A stretch of 64,000 nt of DNA from Aphelocoma coerulescens. Lineage: Eukaryota; Chordata; Aves; Passeriformes; Corvidae. The stretch is taken from the NCBI RefSeq assembly GCF_041296385.1, contig NW_027184083.1, positions 2,976,001-3,040,000 of the forward strand, given 5' to 3'. The notes under the pieces are model-generated. The model ran no database searches and was not told the DNA's origin. It was given only the letters and a program-made list of their open reading frames with translations. Positions 54,499-64,000 of the stretch are shown here, in pieces. Position 1 is the stretch's first letter. The number at the start of each line of letters is the position of its first letter. The position numbers were made by a program, and so were the translations under genes.

Positions 54499-55583
54499 TG
54501 TATTGGGTTTGCATGACCAAGCTTAGGTGGGGGGGGGGGCAGGCTACAGGGGCAACTTCTGTGAGAAGCTGCTAGAAGCTTCCTCAGTGTCCAGCAGAAC
54601 CAATTCCTGGCAGCTCCAAAGATGGACATACAACTTGACAAAGCTGGGAAGAATAGAAATGGTGGTAACACCTCTGTGATAATATATTTAAGAAGAAAGA
54701 CAAACAAAAAATTGTGCAGTTGTAATTCCAGCCAGAGAAGAGCAGAGTGAGAACATGTGAGAAGAACAACTATGCAGACACCAAGGTCAGTGAAGAAGGA
54801 GGGGGAGGAGGTGCTCCAGGCACCGGAGCTGAGATTCCTCTGCAGCCCATGGTGAAGACGGTGAAGCAGGCTGTCCCCCTGCAGCCCATGGAGGTCTACA
54901 GGGGATGCAGAAATCCACATGCAGCCCATGGAGGAGATCCACACCAGGGCAAGTGGATGCCAGAAAGGAGGCTGTGACCCCGTGGGAGGCCGGTGGAGAG
55001 AGGGGCCCTGCTCCCAGGCTGGAAAAACCTGCCCATGGAAGACTGCACCCTGTGGAAGAGTGACCTATGCTGCAGCAGTCTGAGAAAGACTATTGCCCGT
55101 GGGATGGACTCACACTGCAGCAGGTCACAGAGATCTGTTGCTTGTGAGATGGACTCATGTTGGAGAAGTTCATGGAGAACTGTCTCCCGTGGGAGGGACC
55201 CCACAGTGCAGCAGGGGACTGACTCGTCTCCCTGAGCAGCAGGAAAAACCACAGGTGATGAACTGACCATAACCCTCATTCCCTGTCTCCTTGTGCTGCT
55301 GGGGAAGGCAGTAGAGCTGGGAAGGAGGGAGGGGTGGGGGCAAGGCGTTTTTAAGGGTTTATTTTACTTCTTATAAACCAGCTCTGATTTTGTTAGCAAT
55401 AAATTCAATTCATATCTCTAATTAGACTCTGTTTTGCCCGTGATGATATTTGATGGGTGAAATCTCCCAGTCTTTATCTCAACCCATGAACCTTTCATTA
55501 TATTTTCTCTCCTCTGCCCAGCTGCAGAGGAGAGTGAGTGAGCAGCTTTGCTGGGTGTCTGGCATCCAGCCAGTGTCAACCCA
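54499..55583 (+). repeat. Solo LTR G1 inside ERVL H
   Basis: It starts TGTATTGGGTTTGCATGACC and ends near GTGTCAACCCA. The family recurs at 63,313 to the window end with high similarity, for example GATAATATATTTAAGAAG (54,680 and 63,490). It contains three CAGCCCATGG repeats (near 54,842-54,925). The right end is approximate and no duplication was confirmed. Confidence 0.7.
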
Positions 55584-55589
55584 CTAGTC

Positions 55590-56330
55590 ATGCAGATGCA
55601 CATGTACCCAGAGTCACACTACTGAAGAACAATGCAACAACGGACAAATGGATTGGGCTGCCAAGATTAAAGTGTCTCAGGTAGATCTGGAATGGCAACA
55701 CAAGGGTGAATTATTTCTGGCTTCATGGGCCCATGATGCCTCAAGTCATCAGGGAAGAGATGCAACATACAGATGGGCTCGTGATTGAGGGGTGGACTTA
55801 ACCATGGACACCATACCCCAGGTTGTCCATAACTGTGAACCATGTGGTGCAGTGGAACAGGCCAAGTGGGTAAAGCCCCTCTGGTATGGAGGGAAGGTGG
55901 TCTAAATATAAGTATGGGGAGACCTGGCAGATTGATTATATCACACTCCTGCAGACCTGCCAAGGCAAGCACTATGTGCTTACAATGGTGGAAACAACCA
56001 CTGGATGGCTGGAGACACACCCTGTGCCTCAGGCCACTGCCTGGAACACTATCACAGCAAGTCCTGTGGCAACATGGCACCCCAGAAGGAATCAAGTCAG
56101 ACAACGGGACTCATTTCAAAAATAGCCTCATAGACACCTGGGCCAGAAAGTATGGTATTGAGTGGGCGCGTCATATTCCCTATCATGCACCAGCCTCCGG
56201 GAAAATTGAACAGTACAGTGGACTGGTAAAAACCACATTGAAAGCAATGGGTGGTGGGGCCTTCAAACATTGGGATCTACATTTAGTGAAGGCCACTTGG
56301 TTAGTTAACACTAGTGGCTCCACCAATTGA
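55590..56330 (+). pseudogene. ERVL H integrase
   Basis: After a zinc-binding part with scattered His and Cys (about 55,680-55,860), the core is readable across shifting frames: WQIDYITLL (near 55,925), VETTTGWLETHPVP (near 55,990), KSDNGTHFKN (near 56,090), ASGKIEQYSGLVK (near 56,190). Two to three frames are needed, so it is a relic. Confidence 0.75.
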
Positions 56331-56907
56331 GCTGGCCCTGCCCTATCAAAACCTCCGCGTACCGTAGAAGGCAATAAAGTCCCTGTGGTGCATATGAGAA
56401 ATGTTTTAGGATAGTCAGTTTGGATTAGTCATGCCTCAAACAAAGGAAAACCCATCTGTGGGATTGTTTTTGCTCAAGGACTGGGGTGCACTTGGTGGGT
56501 AATTCAGAGGGACAGGGAACCATGATGTGTACCTCAGAGTACTTGATTTTTGGGTGAGAACAGTCTGTAATGTTAAGTTGCATGATATTGGTTGCTGAAT
56601 GACATTGCCACTGTATGCCATAACTCCCATGGCCAATGAGAATGGACTGCTCCAGACAGACCAGTCGTGAGCTCCTGATGCAGCAACCAGCCAACAGCAC
56701 ACCATCCCTCCTGCCCTGGAAGACATCTAGGACAGATAGAACCCACAGTCATGGATTAAATGAACTCAACAGACATCATGGAGGGACAGCCAGTGACTAT
56801 GGAAATGATACCTGTGCATGTGTATATTTATATACATGTATATGGATATAGTTGGAAGGTGTAGGATCTGGGCATGATATGCATGGTCTAGAATAAGGAG
56901 TGGGTAA

Positions 56908-57331
56908 TATCCTAGTTTAGGCCAGAAAAGGGCTTTTACAGTAGTGGGGAGAGGGGCATGACCAGACCCTAATGTTATTCAATACCACCTCACATCATTG
57001 CCATGGGTGGGGTAAGGGGAGGTTCTCTGCCTTCAGAGCAGAAGGGCATCCTTTTTCTGGTTGGGATAAAAATGTGGTCAGGAAGAACTGGTCAGTGTTT
57101 GTCATGGTTTTCCATGTAAATAATTTCTTTTTCTTATAGCTTTTGTTATTAATATTCTTGCTGTTACTATTAGTTATCTCATTGCTGTTTCCAGTAAATT
57201 GTTATTTTCTCAACCCATGATCTTTGCCTTTTGTGCTTTCAATGGGGGTAGAAGGGGAGTGAGTGGTGTCTGGTTTGGGAGAGTCTAGGTGGGGGCACTA
57301 AATTGGGGAGTACCATTCCTAAACCTCAACA
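56908..57331 (+). repeat. ERVL H 3' LTR
   Basis: About 424 bp from TATCCTAGTTTAGGCC (mutated TG) to CCTCAACA. It is clearly diverged from the 5' copy, so the insertion is old. Confidence 0.75.
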
Positions 57332-58094
57332 TGATAGTACTAACACAATCTACTGAAATAAAGGCACAGAAACCAAAAAGTTCTATGCCATAGTATGAAA
57401 AGCTATTGCTCTTTTCCAGTCTGAACTAAAAACCAATATTTGGTGCTTCCACATTAGTACACAAACATGAAAAGGTATGATATACTTTTTATCTTCTCCC
57501 AATTTCACAGGCACATTTGACTTTTTTTTTTTACAGGAAAATAGGTCAAATGTAGCCCATTTCTGTTCTCTTTGCTCTTAACAAAGAGACCACCAAATTA
57601 TATATTTATAGAATTAATTCAGACATAAAATTCAATGCAAAATATACCCACATGTTATCATGCAAAATACCACAACCTTCTTTGCAGACACCCAATTGCT
57701 AGTTCAAGCTATAGGAGTAGTTTTCATAAAGATAATATAGATTAGGCGGCAGCTGAATAATTTTAAAGTCTTGGACTACAAACTGAATCAGCAGAAGAAA
57801 TGGATATATAAAAAAAGATGCTTGATTGCAGTAGATCTCTGTGGTCCTCTGTGTATGTCTTGTTTCCTTTCTTTGTGTTACATAATTTATTTTGAGAACT
57901 TACCAATAATAAAATGCAACAAAGACAATGGCTGTAATCTAAAGAAAAATTATCACACCAATAACTAAATAAAGCAGAAAATACATATTTTCTATCTTTG
58001 TTGTATTGAAACCGTTTGATATGAGTATAAATAAATCTCACTCCTAAGTCAGACGTGGCTTTGTCTGTAAAAAAGCAAAGAAAAAAAATGAAGC

Positions 58095-59710
58095 TAAACT
58101 TCTCTCAACCAGCAACGCTCAGATCCCTTTCTGTAGGGCTGCTCTCCAGCCACTCCTCTCACAATCTATATTCATGTTTGGCATTACTCCATCCCAGGTG
58201 CAGAATCCAGCATTTGGACTTGTTAAATTTCATTTGCCCAATGCTCTGATCTGTGTAGATCCCTCTGCAAGGTCTCTTCTCCCTCAAGAGAGTCAACAGC
58301 ACCTCCCAGATTGGTATCATCAGCAAATTTGCTAACGGTGCATTTAACTCCTACATCCAGATTGTTGATAAATATACTGAACAGAATTGGGCCTAGAATT
58401 GAGCCCTAAGGAACACCATTAGTGACTGGTCACCAGCCAGATATAGCCCCATTCACTACAACCCTTTGAGCCATGCCCTTCATCCAGTTCTTCACCCAGC
58501 CCACTGTTGGGGTTTTTAGTTTAGTCCTAGTTTTTTCCTGTTAAAGGAATTTTTCCCCATATGCATGTTGCTAGGGGACAAATAGCCGTACTTAAGAGAA
58601 GACAAAAGGGCCTGGCCAGGCTTTTGTTTTCACCTGGGTGTGAGTTCAGTTCGCTCTCAGCGCCTGGAGAAAGAGGCTGCAGAGGGGGGGCTGCTGGTCC
58701 CTGTTTTTTGGCCATCTGTCTTTCTGCTGGAAATAACGCCAGGATCCCAGGGCTGCTTTCCCTGCCCTGCTGGAGGCTGGGCTATGGCCGCCCTGCCCCG
58801 CTGCTGCTTCGAGCCTTCGCTGCATTGTAGCCGTGCTCGCCCTGCCTGCCTGGACCTCCGGGGGGTTCCCCTTTTGGATACATCTCGTCTGCCACCCAGG
58901 ATTTGTGTTTGTGCCTGCCACTCCAGCCTGCCGTTCCAGCCTGCTGTTTCCGAGAGTCCGGGATCGGCTGCCCAGCGGTTTGTGAAGCTTTTGTTCCATC
59001 CTTCCCCGGGATCCCAGGGCACCAGTGCCGCGTGCTCCCCGAGCTCGCTCCGGAGCGCCCCCTGCAGCCGTGGGGGAACCATTGCACCTGCCCTGCTCAC
59101 GGGGAGCCGCCAGCGCCCCTGCTGGCTGCGAGCGGAACTGCACCCAAGGGGAAATAGCCTGACAGCCGAGAAGGCTGGGACTGGGTTTGTGTTTGCTGTT
59201 ACTGTCATAGTTGTTGTTGTTTTGTTTGACTGGTTATATATCTATATATATATATAGTCAAGAACTGTTATTCCTATTTCCCACATCTTTGCCTAAAGGC
59301 CCTTGATTTCAAAATTATAATAACTCAGAGGGAAAGGGGTTATATCTGCCACTTCAAGGGAGGCTTCTGCCTTCCTTAGCAGACACCTGTCTTTCAAAAC
59401 CGAGACACCCACCATGAGCCCACTCATCCCATAGTTGGGCAACTTTTCCAGAAGGATGCTGTGAGGGACGGTATCAAAAGCCTTACTAAAATCCAGAAAA
59501 ACTACATCCATTGCCTTCCTTTCATCCACTAGATGGGTGACCTTATTGTAGAAGGTCTACAACCTCTCTGGGTAACCTGTTTCAGTGTTTCACCACCCTC
59601 ATCGTAAAAAACTTTATTTCTTATATCTAGTCTAAATCAACCCTTTTTTAGTTTAAAAGCATTATGCCTTGTCCTATTTCAACACACCCTGCTAAAAAGT
59701 CTGTCCCCAA
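58095..59710 (-). mobile_element. CR1 LINE fragments, interrupted by LTR K2
   Basis: The left part (58,095-58,504) is antisense CR1 ORF2 with MKFNKSKCWILHLG near 58,205. After LTR K2, ORF2 continues at 59,413-59,560 with the RT box FLDFSKAFDTVPHSILLEKL. From about 59,565 a piece of CR1 3' untranslated sequence (ACCTCTCTGGGTAACCTG) follows, which must come from a second CR1 copy. Confidence 0.8.
58505..59407 (+). repeat. LTR K2 inside CR1, 5-bp duplication
   Basis: It starts TGTTGGGGTTTTTAG and ends CAAAACCGAGACA (903 bp), flanked by CCCAC at 58,500-58,504 and 59,408-59,412. It belongs to the same family as K1 but is about 390 bp longer, with a GC-rich middle (58,700-59,150) and a TATA repeat near 59,235. 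Open frames in the GC-rich part have no recognisable domain, and I do not call them genes. Confidence 0.85.
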
Positions 59711-60509
59711 ATCGATACAACAAGGTCACACTGGAGCTCATGCAAACTTTGCTTTTTCAGTGCTTAAGTTTCAAAATTCACTCCACTGAAATGCTCCTAT
59801 TTAATTTTGGGAACTAAATACCTAGGGACACAGCCATATAGATTATTTAAATATAGACTTTACACAGCAGCCAAATTAAGTGTGACAGCTTGTTTACTAT
59901 GGGTTCCTGCCCCACAGGAACTTCCAGACACAGTACATTAAGCAAGACAGCAAAATAACAAGTCATGAAAGAAACAGCATTAAATATTGGTATGTTTCAT
60001 TATTATATTTTTGTTCTGTAAATCCCACAAGATTTACAGATTTCACTATCAAAATTTTAAACACTACAGTAAAGAAGCCAAACAGGTAGGTGGTGCAAAA
60101 AACTACAGACATTCCAACAGGTAGTCTGTCTTATTTAATGTAACTTATTACTTAACTGCCACCAGGCAAGAACCTGCTGTCAAATTCAACTGCTTTCTAT
60201 GTGCACCTTAGATAAACAAGCTGTATATTTTAAGCACAACACTGTCTCTTTCCATTGTCAAAATGTTCCTTGGTTTTCTCTTTCTTGAAACTACAATTTA
60301 AATCCCAAAAATAAAATGTAATTCATTTGTAAAGAAATTTACATCAAAACTGAAGTAAATTAAATGTCTTGAAAGAAAGCCTATAATAAAGAGTTAAAAG
60401 CATCAGCATTAGTTAACCAATGCTAATTCTAACAAGATGGTCATTTTTAATCTCTTAAAAACCTGTGCCATCACATGACAATATATGGAAAACACTTTTC
60501 TGAACACAC

Positions 60510-60650
60510 CTCTTGATCTGTGAAGATCTCAATGAAATTATTGAAGGAGAAGGTCCCTGACTGAAGAACAAGTTCTCCTGTGTTTTCAAAGCACTGTCCA
60601 GTTAGTACAAGGAGCTTGTGTCTTGCAGCATCTGTGATCATTAAGCGCAC
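60510..60650 (-). CDS. MAP1B: MAP1B exon 4
   Basis: 141 bp, 47 codons, phase 0 at both ends. Acceptor CTTTAG lies before 60,650 and donor GAG|GTGTGT after 60,510. It encodes the heavy-chain N-terminal segment with TDAARHKLLVLTGQCFENTG and ends FTDQE, which joins IGELL of exon 5. Together with exons 5-7 it gives 2,227 residues without a break. Exons 1-3 lie beyond the right window edge. Confidence 0.95.
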
Positions 60651-60814
60651 CTAAAGAGAAGGAGAGAAACACATCAGTAATGGGAGTTACCACGTGTTTG
60701 TACATTCCTCTGAGAATATAAGGTTTGCCTCATCTAATTTAAAGCATATTTTGCATCAGTCTCCATAGGACTGTCAAAACATTTTCAAGTTATGGAGTGT
60801 TTTTATTGTCTGGA

Positions 60815-61364
60815 GCTTGATGATGGCTCAAATAGATTAGAGTGTTTATGGGTAAGAATCAGGAGAAAGGCAAACAAGGCAGATATCCTGGTGGGAGTCT
60901 GTTATAGACCACCCAACCGGGATGAAGAGGGAGATGAAATATTTCATAAGCAACTGGGAAAAGTCTCATAATTTCTAGCCCTTGTTCTCCTTGGGAGACT
61001 TCAATTTACCAGATATCCACTGGAAATACAATACAGCAGAAAGAAAACAGACTAGGAGATTCCTGGAGTGTGTGGAAGAAAACTTGCTGACACAGCTGGT
61101 TAGAGAGAGCCAGCTAGGGAAGGCACCTCCCTGGACTTGCTGTTTGTGAACAGAGAAGGACTGGTGGGTGATGTGATGGTCGGAGGCCGTCTTGGGCATA
61201 GCAATCATGAAATGATTGAGTTTTCAATTCTCAGAGAAGTAAGGAGGGGTGCCAGCAGAGCTTCCACCTGGGACTTCCAGAGGGCAGACTTTGGCCTCTT
61301 AAGGAGACTGGTTGAGAGTCCCTTGGGAGGCAGTCCTGAAGGGCAAAGGAGTCCAAGAAGGCTG
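60815..61364 (+). mobile_element. CR1 LINE fragment, endonuclease part
   Basis: Sense CR1 ORF2 endonuclease: YRPPNRDEE near 60,910, LLGDFNLPDIHWKYNTAERK near 60,990, RRFLECVEENLLTQL near 61,055. Several stops interrupt it. It ends abruptly against an antisense CR1 piece. Confidence 0.85.
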
Positions 61365-62160
61365 GAAGTACAGCACCTTGCACTTGGTCTTATTAAACCT
61401 CATGAGATTCCCATGGCCCCACTTCTTGAGCTTGCCCAGGTCCTTCTGGATGGCATCCTGTCCTTCAGGTTTGACAACCACACCACTCAGCTTGGTGTCA
61501 TCTGCAGACTTGCTAAAGGAAGCACTCAATCCCGCTATGTCATTGATTAAGATATTAAATAGCGCTGGTCTCAATACAGATCCCCAAAGAACACCACTTG
61601 TCACCAGTGTCCATCGGGACATTGAGCCATTGACCACTACCCTCTGGATGTGACCATTCAACCAACTCCTCATCCACTGAACAGTCCACCCATCAAATCC
61701 ATATCTCCAATTTAGAGAGAAGGATGTTGTGAGGGATTGTATCAAAAGCCTTACAGAAGTCCAGATGGATGACATCTGTAGCCCTTCCCTTGTCCACTGA
61801 TGCAGTCACTCCATTATAGAAGGCCACAAGATTGATCAGGCAGGACTTGCTCTTGGTGAAGCTGTGCTGGCTGTCTCAAATCACCTCCCTATCCTCCATG
61901 TGTCTTAGCATAGCTTCTAGGAGGATCTGTTCCATAAACTTCCCAGGCACAAAGATGAGGTTTGTAGTTCCTGGGGTCCTCCTTTCTACTCTTTTTAAAG
62001 ATGGGTGAGATTTTTCCTTTTTTCTTGTTCACCTGACTGCTGTGACTTTTCAAATATCATGGAAAGTGGCTTGGCCACTACATCAGCCAATTCCCTCAGG
62101 ACTCTGGAATGCATCTCATCAGGTCCCATAGACCTATTCAAGTTCCTTAGGCTATCATAG
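61365..62160 (-). mobile_element. CR1 LINE fragment, RT part, antisense
   Basis: Antisense CR1 ORF2 from a [19 protein letters not shown] segment (near 62,115) through the RT palm (SADDTKLSG near 61,500) to [20 protein letters not shown] (near 61,400). Stops and shifts are present. It abuts the sense endonuclease fragment head to head. Confidence 0.85.
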
Positions 62161-62235
62161 ACTTAATGTTCTCTTACAGTGGGAGGGACTTTGCTCCTCC
62201 AGTCCCCATCTTGTAGTCCATCCACTTGAGAGGTG

Positions 62236-63236
62236 TAGGAATAGAGACTGCGGTTTGGGGCAGCTGACCTGAACTGGCCAAAGGGATATTCCATACCATA
62301 GAACGTCATGCTCAGTATATAAACTGGGGGGAGATGGCCAGGAGGGGACTAACTGGGCATTGGTCAGCGGATGATGAGCTATTGTATTGTGCATAACTTC
62401 TTTTTCTTGCATTTTATTATTCTCTCTCTCTCCTTTCCATTACTCTTATTATTGTTACTATTTTTTAAATTATTATTTTATTGCATTTTATTTTGTTTCA
62501 ATTATTAAACTGTTCATATTTCTACCCATAAGGTTTACCTTTTTTTTAGGATTCTCTTTTTCCCCCGTGTGGAGTGAGTGGCTGCATGTGTCAAGACTTA
62601 AAAAATGCAGTGAAATGTCTCAAAACACTGTTAAAGAAGGAAGATCCCATAAGATAAGCCACCAAAACAGGTACAGATGGCAAAAAGGAAGGTGTTAATT
62701 CCAGGCCTAAATGGAGGGGAAGGTTTGGAATTAGGACACTAGACAAAATTGCACTGTAGAAACTTGTGATAAGTGCAGATGTCAAGAAAGGGAAGATGCC
62801 AGGCCTGGTGAGGCAGATGTGGGTAACCTACTCAGACAAAAATTCCTACCATGGCAAACTGTGAGAAAGGAAGGAAGTCCTTATACACATGCCAGCCCAA
62901 GTTGTGGGAACACCATCTATGCTCTGTGGATACCTGGGACTTAGACTGTATAAGTGGTACCTCCAGAATAAAACTTGTGGACCCCCACCACTGAGAAAAC
63001 CAGAAGAGGAAGGGCCAGCAGGATGCTGCAGGGACCCACGTCATGGTGGCTCTCTATCTACTTAATCTGTTTTTTTCTCTCTCTTTCTCCCCCCTCCATT
63101 TACTGTTAAATAAAATCTGTACTATGGACTTTAGCATATGGTCTCATTTGCAAGTTAATTTTGGTGGAGGCATCTTTTAATAATCAGATCCTAACAACAC
63201 GATACTTAGTTGCTGACTGGGGTCAAACCATTAAAA
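62236..63236 (+). repeat. LTR E3 (ERVL type), 5'-truncated, split by F2
   Basis: The left part (62,236-62,588) has the family block GGCCAAAGGGATATTCCATACC near 62,275 and the TATATAAACTGG region near 62,318. The right part (63,197-63,236) has CTTAGTTGCTGACTGGGGTCAAACC, the known end of this family. F2 lies between them. About 200 bases of the 5' end are missing. Confidence 0.75.
62589..63196 (+). repeat. Solo LTR F2 nested in E3
   Basis: It starts TGTCAAGACTTAAAAAATG and ends near ATCCTAACA, like F1. The 3' quarter (CCTCCATTTACTGTTAAATAAAATC near 63,095, TATGGTCTCATTTGCA near 63,137) lines up with F1. The flanks GCATG and ACACG are at best a decayed duplication. Confidence 0.7.
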
Positions 63237-63312
63237 TTTCTTCCTGTTTGTGTTTGATATCACTTCATGTTGGTAAATAAGCGGAATTTTTGACAAAATA
63301 CTGCAAGCAGAG

Positions 63313-64000
63313 TGTGTTGGTTTTGCATGGCCTGGTTCTTGGTAGTGGGGGAGGCCACAGAGGTGGCTTCTGTGAGAAGCTACTAGAAGCTTCCACCATG
63401 TCTGGCAGAGCCAATCCCTGGTGGGTCTGAGGATGGACATGCTGCTGGCCAAGGCTGGGCCAATTAGAGATGGTGGTAACGCCTCTGTGATAATATATTT
63501 AAGAAGAAAGACAAACAAAAAATTGTTGTGCAGTTGTAATTCCAGCCAGAGAAGAGCAGAGTGAGAACATGTGAGAAGAATAACTATGCAGACACCAAGG
63601 TCAGTGAAGAAGGAGGGGGAGGAGGTGCTCCAGGCACCAAAGCCGAGATTCCTCTGGAGGCCGTGGTGAAAATGATGGTGAAGCAGGCTGTCCCCCTGCA
63701 GTGCATGGAGGTCCACAGGGGATGCAGAAATCCACATGCAGCCCATGGAGGAGGTACCCATGCTGGAGTGGGTGGATGCCTGGAGGAGGCTGTAATCCTG
63801 TGGGAGGCCGGTGGAGAGAGGGGCCCTGTTCTCAGGCTGGAAATAGCCTGTCCTTGAAGGACTGCACCCTGTGGAAGAGTGACCTATGCTACAGCAATTT
63901 TGGGAGGACTGTTGCTCATGAGATGGAGCCACGTTGGACAAGTTCGCAGAGAACTGTCTCCCATGGTAGGGACCCCACAGTGCAGCAGTGGAACCACTCG
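63313..64000 (+). repeat. LTR G2, cut by window end
   Basis: It starts TGTGTTGGTTTTGCATGGCC and follows G1 closely (CTTCTGTGAGAAGCTACTAGAAGC near 63,368). It runs off the right edge, within the intron upstream of MAP1B exon 4. Confidence 0.75.

Larger units (their letters stand above)
52796..57331 (+). mobile_element. ERVL provirus H, internally deleted
   Basis: Two similar LTRs (52,796-53,228 and 56,908-57,331) enclose a gag part and an integrase part. After the 5' LTR comes TTTGGCGCCCAATGTCAGGC, a primer site of the kind seen in class III elements. Between gag (to about 54,450) and integrase (from about 55,590) protease, RT and RNase H are absent, and LTR G1 occupies the gap. No clean target duplication was seen. 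It lies in MAP1B intron 4 in antisense orientation. Confidence 0.75.
51370..60509 (-). other. MAP1B: MAP1B intron 4
   Basis: A 9.1-kb intron packed with transposons: LTR E2, ERVL provirus H with LTR G1 inside it, and a CR1 with LTR K2 inside it. Stretches 51,370-51,987, 52,565-52,795, 57,332-58,094 and 59,711-60,509 hold no repeat or gene that I recognise. Confidence 0.85.

Noticed and set aside
54747..54977. Sense frame in LTR G1 (also in G2), with GGGGGAPGT
   Set aside because: Short, simple composition; the antisense frame of the same LTR is longer and more interesting.
58640..59257. Open frame of 205 codons in the GC-rich part of LTR K2, and overlapping frames on the other strand
   Set aside because: GC-rich sequence gives long open frames in several frames at once. 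No domain is recognisable and the short K1 copy lacks this part.

Overview
The window looks like a bird genome, most likely a passerine or near relative. It carries the 3' part of a vertebrate MAP1B gene on the minus strand, CR1 LINE fragments, avian ERVL-type LTRs, and a very dense pile of gammaretrovirus-like endogenous retroviruses (ERVs). No tRNA or rRNA gene and no CRISPR was seen. Species and chromosome are inferences. MAP1B is Z-linked in birds such as chicken, and the ERV density would also fit a W gametolog.

Region 1 (1-24,837) is one old plus-strand ERV (ERV A) split by three insertions. Its gag/pro/RT start lies at 1-2,000, the rest of RT and RNase H at about 10,215-11,604, integrase and env start at 12,436-13,750, and env plus 3' LTR at 23,544-24,837. 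The first gap holds ERV B, a tRNA-Trp-primed provirus with a broken gag-pol, an intact cysteine-rich extra ORF between pol and env, and a broken env. The second gap holds two solo LTRs, I in antisense and J with a 6-bp duplication ACAGTG. The third gap holds ERV D, a tRNA-Pro-type provirus with a TTACC target duplication. ERV D's two 741/744-bp LTRs differ, by eye, only by a 3-nt A-run indel. Its gag and pro-pol frames are open, but env has a large internal deletion.

Region 2 (24,838-36,380) has a CR1 tail, a solo LTR (K1) and ERV C, a minus-strand provirus with ATTG duplications and LTRs about 1.3% apart. Another solo LTR lies inside its 3' LTR. Its env is of an unusual type, without the gamma-type cysteine motif.

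Region 3 (36,380-64,000) is MAP1B on the minus strand: 3'UTR, exon 7, exon 6, the 6.1-kb exon 5 and exon 4. All have consensus splice sites and one continuous reading frame of 2,228 codons including the stop. Earlier exons lie beyond the right edge. The introns hold ERVL-type LTRs (E1-E3), solo LTRs F1/F2 nested inside E copies, LTRs G1/G2, a deleted ERVL provirus (H), CR1 pieces, and a second K-family LTR inside a CR1.

A shared feature of the gamma-like ERVs is a single in-frame stop (UAG or UGA) between gag and pro, with pol in the same frame. In ERVs B and D it is followed by a conserved context resembling the murine leukaemia virus readthrough site.
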